Source of the DNA: Geothermobacter sp964441925
GTDB taxonomy: Bacteria > Desulfobacterota > Desulfuromonadia > Desulfuromonadales > Geothermobacteraceae
NCBI GenBank assembly: GCA_964441925.1
Contig: CAYTVY010000017.1
Location: 1-27,939 of the forward strand
Direction: 5' to 3'
DNA length: 27,939 nt
Both the position numbers and the translations under genes were made by a program. How positions within the stretch are numbered: the first letter of the stretch is position 1; each line of letters opens with the position of its first letter. Under the pieces are notes generated by a model, which was not told where the DNA came from, ran no database searches, and saw only the letters and a list, made by a program, of their open reading frames with translations. Of this stretch, positions 15,049 through 22,875 are shown piece by piece.

Positions 15049-15591
15049 ATGAAAATCGCAGCAAAAATGATTCTGGTCACCCTCGTCATGCTGACGTTGC
15101 CGCTGACTGCCATGGCCGACAAGGGCATGCAGCACGGCATGGATCACAAAGAAGGCATGAAGGGCATGAAGGGCATGAAACATGATGGCCAGATGGGCCA
15201 TGACGGCATGAAGATGGGCAAGGGGATGCTGATGCTCGGCACCGACAGCGAGGACGGCATCAAGGCCATGGCTCATGCCAAGGTCTACGACGAGGCAGCG
15301 CGCGCCTCCATGGCCAAGATGGGAATGAATGCCACCCATCACTTCATGATCATGTTCACCGACGAGAAGACCGGCCAGCTGGTGACCGAAGGCAAGGTGG
15401 CGGTCAAGGTCAAGCCCAAAAACGGTGAGGCGGGCAAGCCGGTGATGCTGATGGCCATGAAGATGGATATGGGCCCCGGTTTCGGCGGTGACATCAATCT
15501 GCCCGAAAAGGGTGAGTACGAAATCAAGGTCGGCACCAAGCTGGCCGACGGCAAGAAACGCCAGTTCAAGTTCGAAATCACTGTCGACTGA
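15049..15591 (+). CDS. Periplasmic Met/His-rich metal-binding protein
   Basis: The 180-residue protein has a signal peptide (1-22, ending TAMA). The mature part is strikingly Met-rich, about 21 Met in some 157 residues. Its first 45 residues alternate Gly-Met, Lys and His (HGMDHKEGM, then GMK three times), typical of Cu(I)-binding segments. The C-terminal two thirds look like a small beta-sandwich with HHFMIMF, VKVKPKNGE and GEYEIKVG segments, reminiscent of FixH/YtkA-like domains. GGAG lies upstream of the ATG at 15049. As the last gene of the operon, 66 bases after cusA and before the terminator, it probably buffers or hands over copper in the periplasm, analogous to CusF but unrelated in sequence. 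Confidence 0.8.
   Translation: MKIAAKMILVTLVMLTLPLTAMADKGMQHGMDHKEGMKGMKGMKHDGQMGHDGMKMGKGMLMLGTDSEDGIKAMAHAKVYDEAARASMAKMGMNATHHFMIMFTDEKTGQLVTEGKVAVKVKPKNGEAGKPVMLMAMKMDMGPGFGGDINLPEKGEYEIKVGTKLADGKKRQFKFEITVD
15154..15180 (+). repeat. 9-bp tandem repeat coding Gly-Met-Lys
   Basis: Three copies of GGCATGAAG (the third ending in A) lie head to tail inside the Met-rich protein gene, each coding G-M-K. The near-perfect DNA identity suggests recent slippage expansion of the metal-binding segment. Confidence 0.7.
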
Positions 15592-15602
15592 ACAACGTCG
15601 GA

Positions 15603-15636
15603 CCGGGGGGAGACGCCATGTCTCCCCCCGGTTTTT
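15603..15636 (+). terminator. Rho-independent terminator of the metal operon
   Basis: A perfect 12-bp stem (15603-15614 pairing with 15620-15631) closes a five-base loop and is followed at once by five T. It lies 11 bases after the stop of the Met-rich protein gene and 20 bases before the TTG start of the HD-GYP gene, so it cleanly ends the operon. Confidence 0.92.
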
Positions 15637-15655
15637 CCTGGTTACGGAGACGTCG

Positions 15656-16660
15656 TTGACGCAGCATCACAGGTCCGGTCGGCGCAGGGTCCTCGTTGTC
15701 GTGTTGGGGGTTCTCTGCGTCGGCGCCCTGCATTTTGCCACCCGTACCGACGATCCGTCTCTGCACGTCTGGCACATCTTCTTTCGCAAGCTTTTTTTTC
15801 TGCCCATTCTCGCCTCCGCCGTCTGGTTCGGATTGCGGGGTGCCCTGCTCGCCGCGGCATCCATCAGCACCATCTATTCCCTGCATCTCTTTCTCAACTG
15901 GCCCTGGCTGCGGTGGGAGAGGATGAACCAGATCGGGGAGATGGCCAGTTTTCTCATTTTCGCCGGCGCCGCCGGCGTGCTGGTGGAAATGGAAAGGCGT
16001 GCCGAGGCGAGGGCCGAGCAGGCCAGGAGGCGGGCGGAGCGGGACAAGGTCAATGCCCTGGTGGCTTCTCTCAGCGAAACCCTGGCCGCCCGGGACGAGG
16101 CGACCCGGGACCATTCCCGGCGGGTCGCCCGTCTGGCCAGCGAATTCGGCCGTTTCCTGGAGCTCGAGCCGAACGTGATTCAGGATCTCTATCTCGCCGG
16201 GATTCTGCACGATATCGGCAAGATAGGTATCCGCGACGACGTGTTGCACAAGCCGGACGTGCTGACAGCCGAGGAGCGGAGCAAGATCATGCATCATCCG
16301 CAGATCGCCGAGAAGATCCTTGCCCCCGGTGGATTCCGGTCGGTCAGCCGCTATGTGGCCGTGCATCATGAAAACTGGGACGGTTCGGGCTATCCGGCAG
16401 GGATCGGCGGGGAGGCCATTCCGTTTCCCGGCCGGATCCTGGCGATTGCCGACACCTATGACGCCCTGCGTTCCGACCGGCCCTACCACAAGGGGATCGC
16501 GGCGGACGAGCGTGTCAAGCGGATGATGGCGGAAATGGCCGGGCACCGGTTCGATCCGGAACTGCTCGCAAGGTTTTGGGATTTTCTGGAAAGGCGAAAA
16601 GGCGCCGGCCGGATGGAACGCGGGCGCCGATGGACCGGAATTGGAAGGAAACAGGGATGA
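15656..16660 (+). CDS. Membrane HD-GYP domain protein (probable c-di-GMP phosphodiesterase)
   Basis: The 334-residue protein has four predicted membrane helices (about 10-28, 46-62, 63-80, 96-112), a basic coiled segment to about 140, then an HD-GYP domain. Visible metal-site and family residues include H153, H185-D186 in LHDIGKIG, H237-H238, and G245-Y246-P247 in DGSGYP. HD-GYP enzymes hydrolyse cyclic di-GMP. No intact ATG begins the membrane part; the TTG at 15656 is chosen because GGAG lies six bases ahead, just after the terminator. The membrane part resembles small sensor modules such as DUF4118, ligand unknown. Its stop overlaps the next start (ATGA). Confidence 0.82.
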   Translation: MTQHHRSGRRRVLVVVLGVLCVGALHFATRTDDPSLHVWHIFFRKLFFLPILASAVWFGLRGALLAAASISTIYSLHLFLNWPWLRWERMNQIGEMASFLIFAGAAGVLVEMERRAEARAEQARRRAERDKVNALVASLSETLAARDEATRDHSRRVARLASEFGRFLELEPNVIQDLYLAGILHDIGKIGIRDDVLHKPDVLTAEERSKIMHHPQIAEKILAPGGFRSVSRYVAVHHENWDGSGYPAGIGGEAIPFPGRILAIADTYDALRSDRPYHKGIAADERVKRMMAEMAGHRFDPELLARFWDFLERRKGAGRMERGRRWTGIGRKQG

Positions 16661-16971
16661 AACTGCGGATGTCTGGAAAATTTCTGCTGGTGCCACTGCT
16701 TCTCGGTTTGCTGTTGTCCAGTGGTGGCTGTATGCTTTTCATGCACCACGATCATGGTGGAGACGGGAAAGAGGCCGTCGTTTCGCAAGGTCCGGGGGAC
16801 GAACAGGCCGCCGGGATGGCGAAGGCGGAACGTCCGGCCCCGGCGGCGGGCAATGCCCTGATGTCGGGAATGATGGCCCACCACGGAGGGCATCTGTTCA
16901 CCGACGGCAGCCCCTGGGCCTGGTTCGTCGGTGGCGGCATGGTGCTGATGATGGCCTTGATGCTTCTTTAG
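16657..16971 (+). CDS. His/Met-rich small lipoprotein with C-terminal membrane helix
   Basis: The 104-residue product starts with a hydrophobic signal and a probable lipidated Cys at residue 25 (SSGGC, a loose lipobox). Next comes MLFMHHDHGGDG, a likely metal-binding cluster, a Pro/Ala-rich linker, a second cluster MMAHHGGH, and a final hydrophobic run (about 86-104). I recognise no named family. The start overlaps the HD-GYP stop by four bases and has AAGGAA upstream. The His/Met clusters recall the metal operon just upstream, but the terminator separates the two. Confidence 0.65.
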   Translation: MKLRMSGKFLLVPLLLGLLLSSGGCMLFMHHDHGGDGKEAVVSQGPGDEQAAGMAKAERPAPAAGNALMSGMMAHHGGHLFTDGSPWAWFVGGGMVLMMALMLL

Positions 16972-17087
16972 GGATACCTGTCATCGCGGCCGCATCTCGT
17001 CGGCGACGGCCGGGCCGCGAGGCAAAAAGGGGGCGCAGGGTCAAACCTCGATGCAGGGATGAACATTGAGCGGAAAGGACGAAGTTG

Positions 17088-17726
17088 ATGAGAAAATCAC
17101 TGGGCTTTGTGTTGTTGCTGTTCACTCTGGCGGTCTTGCCCCTGTCTTCCCTGGCCGCCGGCTATCCGGTCGGCAAGGGGGTGCGGCTGGTGCTGGATGA
17201 GCCTCCTTCGCCGTGGCAGGTTTCGACCCAGCCTCCCGGTTTTCTGGTTGCGGAGCGGGCTGCACAGCTGCATCCACAGCAGCTGGAGGCGGCACGCCGG
17301 GCCGGCATCGACGATCCCAAAGAGGCGGCACGCCGGATGCTCAGCATCAATGAGCTGTTTCTGTCCAATGCCGTGACCGGTTCGCACCTCGAAATCGACT
17401 TCAGTCCGCTGAAGCCCGGAGAGGCGGCGCCTTCACCGAAGATGCTCGAGCGGTCGGCACGATATGCCGCCGAGGATTTGTCCGGAGAGGAGGGGCTCGA
17501 TCAGGTCAGTGCAAACGTCCGGGCCTTTTCCCTGCCCGGGGCCTTGGCGAGTTACCGGATCGATGCCGAATTCGTCTCGCACGATCGGCCGACCCGTTTC
17601 ATCGGCATCGTCGGTTTTGCCGCCGGCCACTGGTTCTATCTCTATTACACCGGTCCCCGGGCAGCGACGGACGATGTCGAGATCGTGGAAAAGATACTCT
17701 CTTCCTGCCGGATAGAAGCCCGGTGA
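17088..17726 (+). CDS. Secreted protein of unknown function
   Basis: The 212-residue protein has a clear signal peptide (about 1-24, ending SSLAA). I recognise no domain. The mature part is mixed helix/strand, with a middle INELFLSNAVTGSHLEIDFSP-type stretch of 20 residues, and a C-terminal region (about 145-210) that looks like a single alpha/beta domain ending in a helix with a late Cys. The ATG at 17088 follows GAAAGGA; an adjacent TTG at 17085 is also possible. It lies between the lipoprotein gene (116-base gap) and the SpoIIE phosphatase gene (67-base gap), suggesting a shared envelope or stress-signalling role. Confidence 0.75.
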   Translation: MRKSLGFVLLLFTLAVLPLSSLAAGYPVGKGVRLVLDEPPSPWQVSTQPPGFLVAERAAQLHPQQLEAARRAGIDDPKEAARRMLSINELFLSNAVTGSHLEIDFSPLKPGEAAPSPKMLERSARYAAEDLSGEEGLDQVSANVRAFSLPGALASYRIDAEFVSHDRPTRFIGIVGFAAGHWFYLYYTGPRAATDDVEIVEKILSSCRIEAR

Positions 17727-17793
17727 CTTCGGATTGAGAGCCGGTTCGCCGGGCGAGACCGCTACGGACATCGAACACGACGGAGGGCGTACA

Positions 17794-19710
17794 GTGCCGA
17801 TCCGCTGGAAGCTAGCCTTGTTGTTGCTGCTGGTCGCCCTGTTGCCGTTGCTGGTCGTCGGCGGCATCCAGCTGGCATCCCTGTTTCGTTTCGGCGTCCA
17901 TCTGGCGGACCATGAACGACGGATCCTGACGCAGAAGGCTCATGAGCAGCTGGTCGGCATCAAGAACGACTATGCCGGCAGAATGGCTCTGCGGCGTGAG
18001 GTTTTGCGCATGCTGCTTCTGCGCGAACGGGAAAGGCTCGAGCAGGCTCTGGCCGCCGGTCGGCCGCCGGCGGCGCTGGTGGAGCGGGTCGGGCACGATG
18101 TGCGCCAGTTGATCGCTTCCACCCCCCTGGCCGCCCCGTTGGAACCCGTTCGGGCCAGGTTGCGGCTTCTGACCCCGGCGGATCGTCTGTTGCCATCTGC
18201 CGGTGAGCGCTGGTTCCTGTCGACGAATGGCTCGTCTGCTCCGGAGGTCGGTCTTGCCATGCCGCTGCAGCGTCCCGGCGGCGTCCCGGTCGGTGTTCTC
18301 CAGCTCAGTGTCGCGCCGGATGTCTGGTTCTTTCCCGTCGCGGTGCCGGACTCCTGGGCCGGGCACGCCCGCCAGCTGCTGCTGCGGCCGGTCGGCGACG
18401 GCGCCGGTGACGGACGGTTCCCTATCGTTGCCCGTTGGGACAGCTCTCAGAAACGCTGGATCTGGAACGCCGACGAAGCGGCCATCGTCCGGCGTCCCCT
18501 GCCGGAAAAGGTTTCAGTCGTGCCGGAAGAGGCCCGGCGCAGCATGTTTCTGGTCGACGGTGTGGCGACACACTGGTTGCAGCTCGCCTCGGGAATGGAT
18601 GGTCTGCTTTCCGTCCTTCTCGTTCCCCATCGTGCCGTCGTGGCGGCCGCCGACCAGGTACGGGAGCATGCCCGTTCGGAACTGGCGAGCGGTTTGCGCA
18701 ATCTGGCCGGCGGCACCGTTCTGGTCGCCCTGGTGATCCTGCTGCTGGCGGTCCGGCTTTCCCGCCGGTTCACGGCTCCGATTCTCGAACTCGCCCGGGT
18801 GGCCGAGCAGATCGCGGGCGGCGAATACTCGGCCCGGACCAACCTGACCAGCCGGGATGAGGTCGGCGAGCTGGCCCGGGTCCTGAATGCCCTGGGACCG
18901 CGTCTGGCCGACCGCGAACGGATGATGCGCGATCTCTCGGCGGCGCGGAAGATCCAGGAGCATCTCTGGCCGCGGAGTGTTCCGTCTCTGCCGGCGGGAG
19001 GGACCATCGCCGGCAGCAGCCGGCCGTGTGAAGAGACCGGCGGCGACTATTACGATTTCATCCCGTTGGGCGACGGCGGAACCGGGCTGGTGGTCGGAGA
19101 CGTCACCGGACATGGGCTGGCGGCGGCTCTGCTCATGGCGTCGGGGCGTTCATCACTGCGAGCCCTGGTGGCGTCGGGAAATTCGGATCTGGGTACGCTT
19201 TTCCTCCGCCTGAACCAGGCTTTTCTCCGGGATGCCGGCGACGACAGGTTCATGTCGCTGTTTCTTGCCGTGTTTTATCCCGAAAACGGACTGTTGCGCT
19301 GGAATTCGGCCGGCCAGGCTCCCGTGTTCATCTGTCGGAATGACGGTTCCGGTCTGCTGGAGCTGGAACCCAGCGGCCCCCCGCTCGGAATCTCCGACAG
19401 GGTGCGCTATGAGGAGCCACCGCCCGTGCAGTTGCAGGCCGGGGATCTGCTGGTTGCCGCAACCGACGGGATCTGGGAGGGACGCAATGTGGAAGGGAGT
19501 CCTTTCGGCCTGGAGCGCCTGCGCAACCTGATCCTTCGGCATCGCAGGCTGACCGCCCCTGAACTGCTGGAAAGGATCTTTGCCGAGGTCGGAGACTTCT
19601 GTCGAGGCCGTCCGCCGGAAGACGATCTGACGTTGGTGATTCTCAAGGCCGGGGGCAGGCCGAACGAGGTCTCGGGCGCGGACACTCAGGCCGTTGGACG
19701 GTTTTCCTGA
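17794..19710 (+). CDS. Membrane sensor PP2C/SpoIIE-type serine phosphatase with HAMP domain
   Basis: The 638-residue protein has TM1 (about 6-32), a periplasmic region (33-300), TM2 (304-322), a HAMP linker (about 323-376) and a SpoIIE/RsbU phosphatase domain (about 395-632). Metal-binding acidic residues are visible: D418 in GGDYYDF, D436 in VGDVTGHG, D558 in ATDGIWEG and D610-D611 in EDDLTLV. Such enzymes dephosphorylate anti-sigma-factor antagonists (partner switching). The start is a GTG at 17794 with GGAGG seven bases upstream; an ATG-type extension to 17734 adds no signal. No kinase or STAS antagonist gene is adjacent, so its partner lies elsewhere. Confidence 0.88.
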   Translation: MPIRWKLALLLLLVALLPLLVVGGIQLASLFRFGVHLADHERRILTQKAHEQLVGIKNDYAGRMALRREVLRMLLLRERERLEQALAAGRPPAALVERVGHDVRQLIASTPLAAPLEPVRARLRLLTPADRLLPSAGERWFLSTNGSSAPEVGLAMPLQRPGGVPVGVLQLSVAPDVWFFPVAVPDSWAGHARQLLLRPVGDGAGDGRFPIVARWDSSQKRWIWNADEAAIVRRPLPEKVSVVPEEARRSMFLVDGVATHWLQLASGMDGLLSVLLVPHRAVVAAADQVREHARSELASGLRNLAGGTVLVALVILLLAVRLSRRFTAPILELARVAEQIAGGEYSARTNLTSRDEVGELARVLNALGPRLADRERMMRDLSAARKIQEHLWPRSVPSLPAGGTIAGSSRPCEETGGDYYDFIPLGDGGTGLVVGDVTGHGLAAALLMASGRSSLRALVASGNSDLGTLFLRLNQAFLRDAGDDRFMSLFLAVFYPENGLLRWNSAGQAPVFICRNDGSGLLELEPSGPPLGISDRVRYEEPPPVQLQAGDLLVAATDGIWEGRNVEGSPFGLERLRNLILRHRRLTAPELLERIFAEVGDFCRGRPPEDDLTLVILKAGGRPNEVSGADTQAVGRFS

Positions 19711-19980
19711 AACAGTCCAGGCGGTTCATGCCGCGCGCCCGGTCCTTGGCCGCATCCCGGCGCAGGCAAAAAAGAACATGCTCGTTAAGGCCCGATGACG
19801 GTTGCCCGCAGGTCCGTTTGCCTGCAACCGGGCGCGGCAATCGAGGATGGTTCTGGTCGGCGGTGAGCTCAGGTCGCGCGGAAGGTGTTGCCGCCCGGTC
19901 TGAAAAAGCACCCGGAAATCGCGCAGCGTGCCCGCCGGCGCCAGCGGGGAGCTCCCTGATTCACCTGTCCGAGACGGCAA

Positions 19981-20130
19981 TCAGCGGCCGCCGTCCGCCG
20001 GTGCTTCAAACTGGTAACCGCAGGCCGGGCATTTCACCTTGGCGGGGGCCTGGGTGCCCATGGTGGCGCAACCAGCGACGAACAGGGCGACGGCGAGCAG
20101 GCTTCCGGTCAGGAGAAGACGGGTTTTCAT
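19981..20130 (-). CDS. 49-residue lipoprotein with CPAC motif
   Basis: The tiny product has a strong lipoprotein signal with lipobox VAGC (Cys 21). The mature peptide of 29 residues holds KVKC34-P-A-C37-GYQFEAP, half of a zinc ribbon. Two copies would be needed for a full tetrahedral site, so dimerisation or heme/metal delivery is possible, but nothing is established. AAGGAGG lies eight bases before the ATG at 20130. A sigma-54-like promoter sits about 50 bases upstream. Downstream on this strand a GC-rich imperfect hairpin (19931-19948) without a T tract is seen. The gene is real by signal, ribosome-binding site and promoter, but its function is unknown. Confidence 0.75.
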   Translation of the reverse strand: MKTRLLLTGSLLAVALFVAGCATMGTQAPAKVKCPACGYQFEAPADGGR

Positions 20131-20178
20131 GTTGTGACCTCCTTGCGGTGTTCGTTGCTTCTTTATTAATCCAAGTTT

Positions 20179-20195
20179 AGCAAGAAAAATGCCAA
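20179..20195 (-). promoter_or_regulatory. Sigma-54 (RpoN) type -24/-12 promoter
   Basis: Read leftward, TTGGCATTTTTCTTGCT has the -24 GG and -12 GC separated by exactly ten bases. It matches the RpoN consensus TTGGCAC-N5-TTGCW at all but one of the defined positions (T for C at the end of the -24 box). Transcription would start near 20168, giving a leader of about 38 bases before the 49-residue lipoprotein. An imperfect dyad upstream (about 20225-20244) is a possible activator site. Confidence 0.72.
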
Positions 20196-20321
20196 TGGTC
20201 CAGCTGGGCGTCATCCTGTTATTTCAGCAGGTTATGTCCTGATGTTTTGTTGTTTTGGCCTGCCAGAAGGGACGGGTGTTGAATATCGTGCAGGCTGGTT
20301 GTGGAGTATTCGGCAGATTTC

Positions 20322-22604
20322 TCAATGGAGAGTCAGAACGGCCTCGCCGGTTGTATCTGCTGTCCGGTGGGTGACGAAACGGCCGATGTAGCTGTCGAGA
20401 GCACCGGCGGTCTCTTCGGGAACACGCAGAAACTCGATGCCGATACCGTGCGGCAGGCGGTAGGCCTTGCGGTTGTTGTGCCAGGCGACGCGTCCCCGCA
20501 GTTTGAACAGGGTGGCGGGTTGGTTGGGCAGGGTGAAAATGACCTCGAGCTGGTTGCCGACATCGATGGGATGGTCGGTGGCAACGAAGATGCCGCCACT
20601 GCTGAGATTGGCGCTGGTGCCGGCAACGACCCGGTTGCCGATCTGGCAGGAAACATGGGTGCGGCAGGGGATGCGGACCTTGCGCCGGTCGATGCCGTCA
20701 TTTTTCGGTCGGTCCCGGTCGACCAGGCAGATCCTGGTTTCGTTGATGTAGGCGAGAAAGGCGTCGACCACTTTCTTGTCGAAATGGACCAGGCTTTCCT
20801 CGGCCAGCAGCTGCAGGGCCTCGGGAATGGGCATTGGTTCCCGGTAGTGACGTTTCGCGGTGATGGCCTCGAAGAAATCGGCCACGGCGATGATGCGGGC
20901 ACCCAGGGGAATCTCTTCCCCTTTCAGCCCTTTCGGATAGCCGCTGCCGTCCATCTTTTCGTGGTGGGCGCCGACGATCTCCGGAATCTGGCGGTAAATA
21001 CCCTCGAAGGGGATGCGTTCGAGGATCTCGCGGCTCTTGTCGGGGTGGGTGCGGATCAGGGCCTTTTCTTCGGCCGAGAGTTCTCCGTCCTTTTTAAGGA
21101 TGAAATCGGGGACGGCCAGTTTGCCGTAGTCGTGCAGCATGGCGGCGATCCGGACCATGTCGGTGTAGTCTTCGGCAAGGCCCAGCTTGTTGCAGATGCC
21201 GACGGCGTATTCGGTGACCTTGGCCGAATGTCCCGCGGTCAGAAAGTCGCGGGCGTCGATACTGGCGGCCAGCACCTGGAGAATCGACCGGAACTGGCTC
21301 GATTGCTGCTGGAGCAGGCGGGTGTTCTGCAAGCCGATGCCGATCAGCGGGGCCAGCCCCTCGAGCAGCTGCAGATCGCTTTTCTGCAGTTGCCGTCGGG
21401 GACTGGACAGGCCCAGGACCAGCAGTCCCACAGGATGGTTGTCGCAGGAGATGGGACAGCCCAGAAACGTTCGGTAGCCCAGTTGTGCCAGCCAGCGGCA
21501 GAAGTTGTGGTGGTAGACGGAATGCAGCCCCTTGATGTCGTTGACGAGCATTGAACGATTCTGCCGCAAGGCATCGGGCAGGGGATGCTCGCCGGAGGGG
21601 CGCTCCATGGCAACGGGTTTGTGCAGAACCGTCAGCTCCTGTTTGTTGTGGCCGAATCCCGCCCGGTACTGTACCGTTTTTTCGTTCCGGTCGACGAGGA
21701 AGATCATTCCCCGGTCGAAGTCGAGATTTTCCGCCAGAATGTCGATGACCGCCTGCAGCAGGTCTTCACTGTTGCTGCGGCTGCCCACCGCCTGACTCAG
21801 TTCCCGGGTCAGCTGCAGCTTGAGGGTGTTGGCGTTCTCCTGGTCGGTGAGATGCTCGTTGGTCAGGATCTGCCGTTGCAGGTCCTGCTGGATACCGATA
21901 CGTTCGAGGATGCCGCCGATGGCGGTCAGGGCAAAGAGACTGCCAAGGGCGGCGAAAGCAAGCGGACCGGCGGCCGTCGCCGGCAGCCAGGGGACCGCCG
22001 GCAGGGTCAGCAGGCAGCCGGTGGCAAGCAGGTTGCGCAGACGTCTGGTGGTATCGGCCGGCCGACGGTTCCAGGTCAGCACGTAATGGCAGGATCCGTC
22101 CCCCCGGCTGGTGCAGCGCGGATGGGTGAAGCCGTCGCCGTTCCGGTGGTAGAGTGGTGCCAGCCCGTCGAGAAATCCGGCCATGTACTGGCAGATGTAG
22201 GGAGAGAGCCCGTTGCCGCCGAGTGTCAGTTCGAGACGGCCGGTTCCGGTCTTTTTCAGTTCCCAGCGGGCCGGATGGCAGGCGAGTTGTTGCCGTATCA
22301 GCCGCTGCAGAAGATGGTCCGGACCGACGATGCCCAGAAAGGTCTGGCTGAAAAAGCCGAGGCTCGCCCGGCGACCGGCATGGCGTCCCGCGCGCCGCAG
22401 CAGCAGCTCATCGCCGGTTTCGGCCGTGAGGCGCTGACAGAACCGCTGGAATTGTTTCGCCGTCACCCGCAACCGTTCGCGGTCGATGCCGCAGATGCGC
22501 AACAGTGGGGGGAGGGAGACGGCGACATTGGTGTGCCGGAGGTAGTGGATACACTGCCGCAGCTGTTCGCTGCAATCGATCGGCGGCTCGTTCAACGGAG
22601 GCAT
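20322..22604 (-). CDS. V4R-like/GAF/HD-GYP/PilZ multidomain signalling protein
   Basis: The 760-residue protein reads as a chain of modules. An N-terminal region (about 10-178) ends in HPRC164TSRGDGSC172HY, like the V4R/XylR-N sensory fold; then two membrane helices (192-208, 213-230), a coiled linker, a GAF domain (about 280-445), an HD-GYP domain (about 455-625; H491-D492 in LHDYGK, G555-Y556-P557), and a C-terminal PilZ domain (about 640-742; RRKVR and N667-L-S-S-G-G). HD-GYP hydrolyses c-di-GMP and PilZ binds it, so product or substrate could feed back on activity. The ATG at 22604 follows GGGAGG; upstream in-frame sequence looks non-coding. Monocistronic. Confidence 0.85.
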   Translation of the reverse strand: MPPLNEPPIDCSEQLRQCIHYLRHTNVAVSLPPLLRICGIDRERLRVTAKQFQRFCQRLTAETGDELLLRRAGRHAGRRASLGFFSQTFLGIVGPDHLLQRLIRQQLACHPARWELKKTGTGRLELTLGGNGLSPYICQYMAGFLDGLAPLYHRNGDGFTHPRCTSRGDGSCHYVLTWNRRPADTTRRLRNLLATGCLLTLPAVPWLPATAAGPLAFAALGSLFALTAIGGILERIGIQQDLQRQILTNEHLTDQENANTLKLQLTRELSQAVGSRSNSEDLLQAVIDILAENLDFDRGMIFLVDRNEKTVQYRAGFGHNKQELTVLHKPVAMERPSGEHPLPDALRQNRSMLVNDIKGLHSVYHHNFCRWLAQLGYRTFLGCPISCDNHPVGLLVLGLSSPRRQLQKSDLQLLEGLAPLIGIGLQNTRLLQQQSSQFRSILQVLAASIDARDFLTAGHSAKVTEYAVGICNKLGLAEDYTDMVRIAAMLHDYGKLAVPDFILKKDGELSAEEKALIRTHPDKSREILERIPFEGIYRQIPEIVGAHHEKMDGSGYPKGLKGEEIPLGARIIAVADFFEAITAKRHYREPMPIPEALQLLAEESLVHFDKKVVDAFLAYINETRICLVDRDRPKNDGIDRRKVRIPCRTHVSCQIGNRVVAGTSANLSSGGIFVATDHPIDVGNQLEVIFTLPNQPATLFKLRGRVAWHNNRKAYRLPHGIGIEFLRVPEETAGALDSYIGRFVTHRTADTTGEAVLTLH

Positions 22605-22875
22605 GACGCCTCCCGGGAACGACAGGAGAAAAGACGTGTGGCCGCTCCGGTCAAAGGGACGCCGGAGGCCGATGGCGGGTTCTGTTCGTGACGACGACCA
22701 GGGGTCGATACCATCCCGTAGGCTCCATGCCGGCATCGGCCGGCCATCTGCATTTCACGACTGCAAAGGGTGGTATATCGCTCTGTTGCCCCCTCCCCGA
22801 AACCGGTCCATACAGCAGCGAACCGCCGTCAATATAACCTGCGGCACCAGCAAAAACAAGCTGAAAATCATTGGG
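22605..22875. other. Intergenic region upstream of the HD-GYP/PilZ gene
   Basis: This 271-base gap lies between two leftward genes. It should carry the promoter of the HD-GYP/PilZ gene. I see AT-richer islands (about 22769-22775 and 22829-22836) but no convincing -35/-10 pair, no strong terminator for the yidD-like gene and no coding potential. Confidence 0.5.

Noticed and set aside
19726..19980. 84-codon minus-strand frame after the small lipoprotein gene
   Set aside because: Its start is a TTG right after the lipoprotein stop without a ribosome-binding site, and the translation has no domain or signal.
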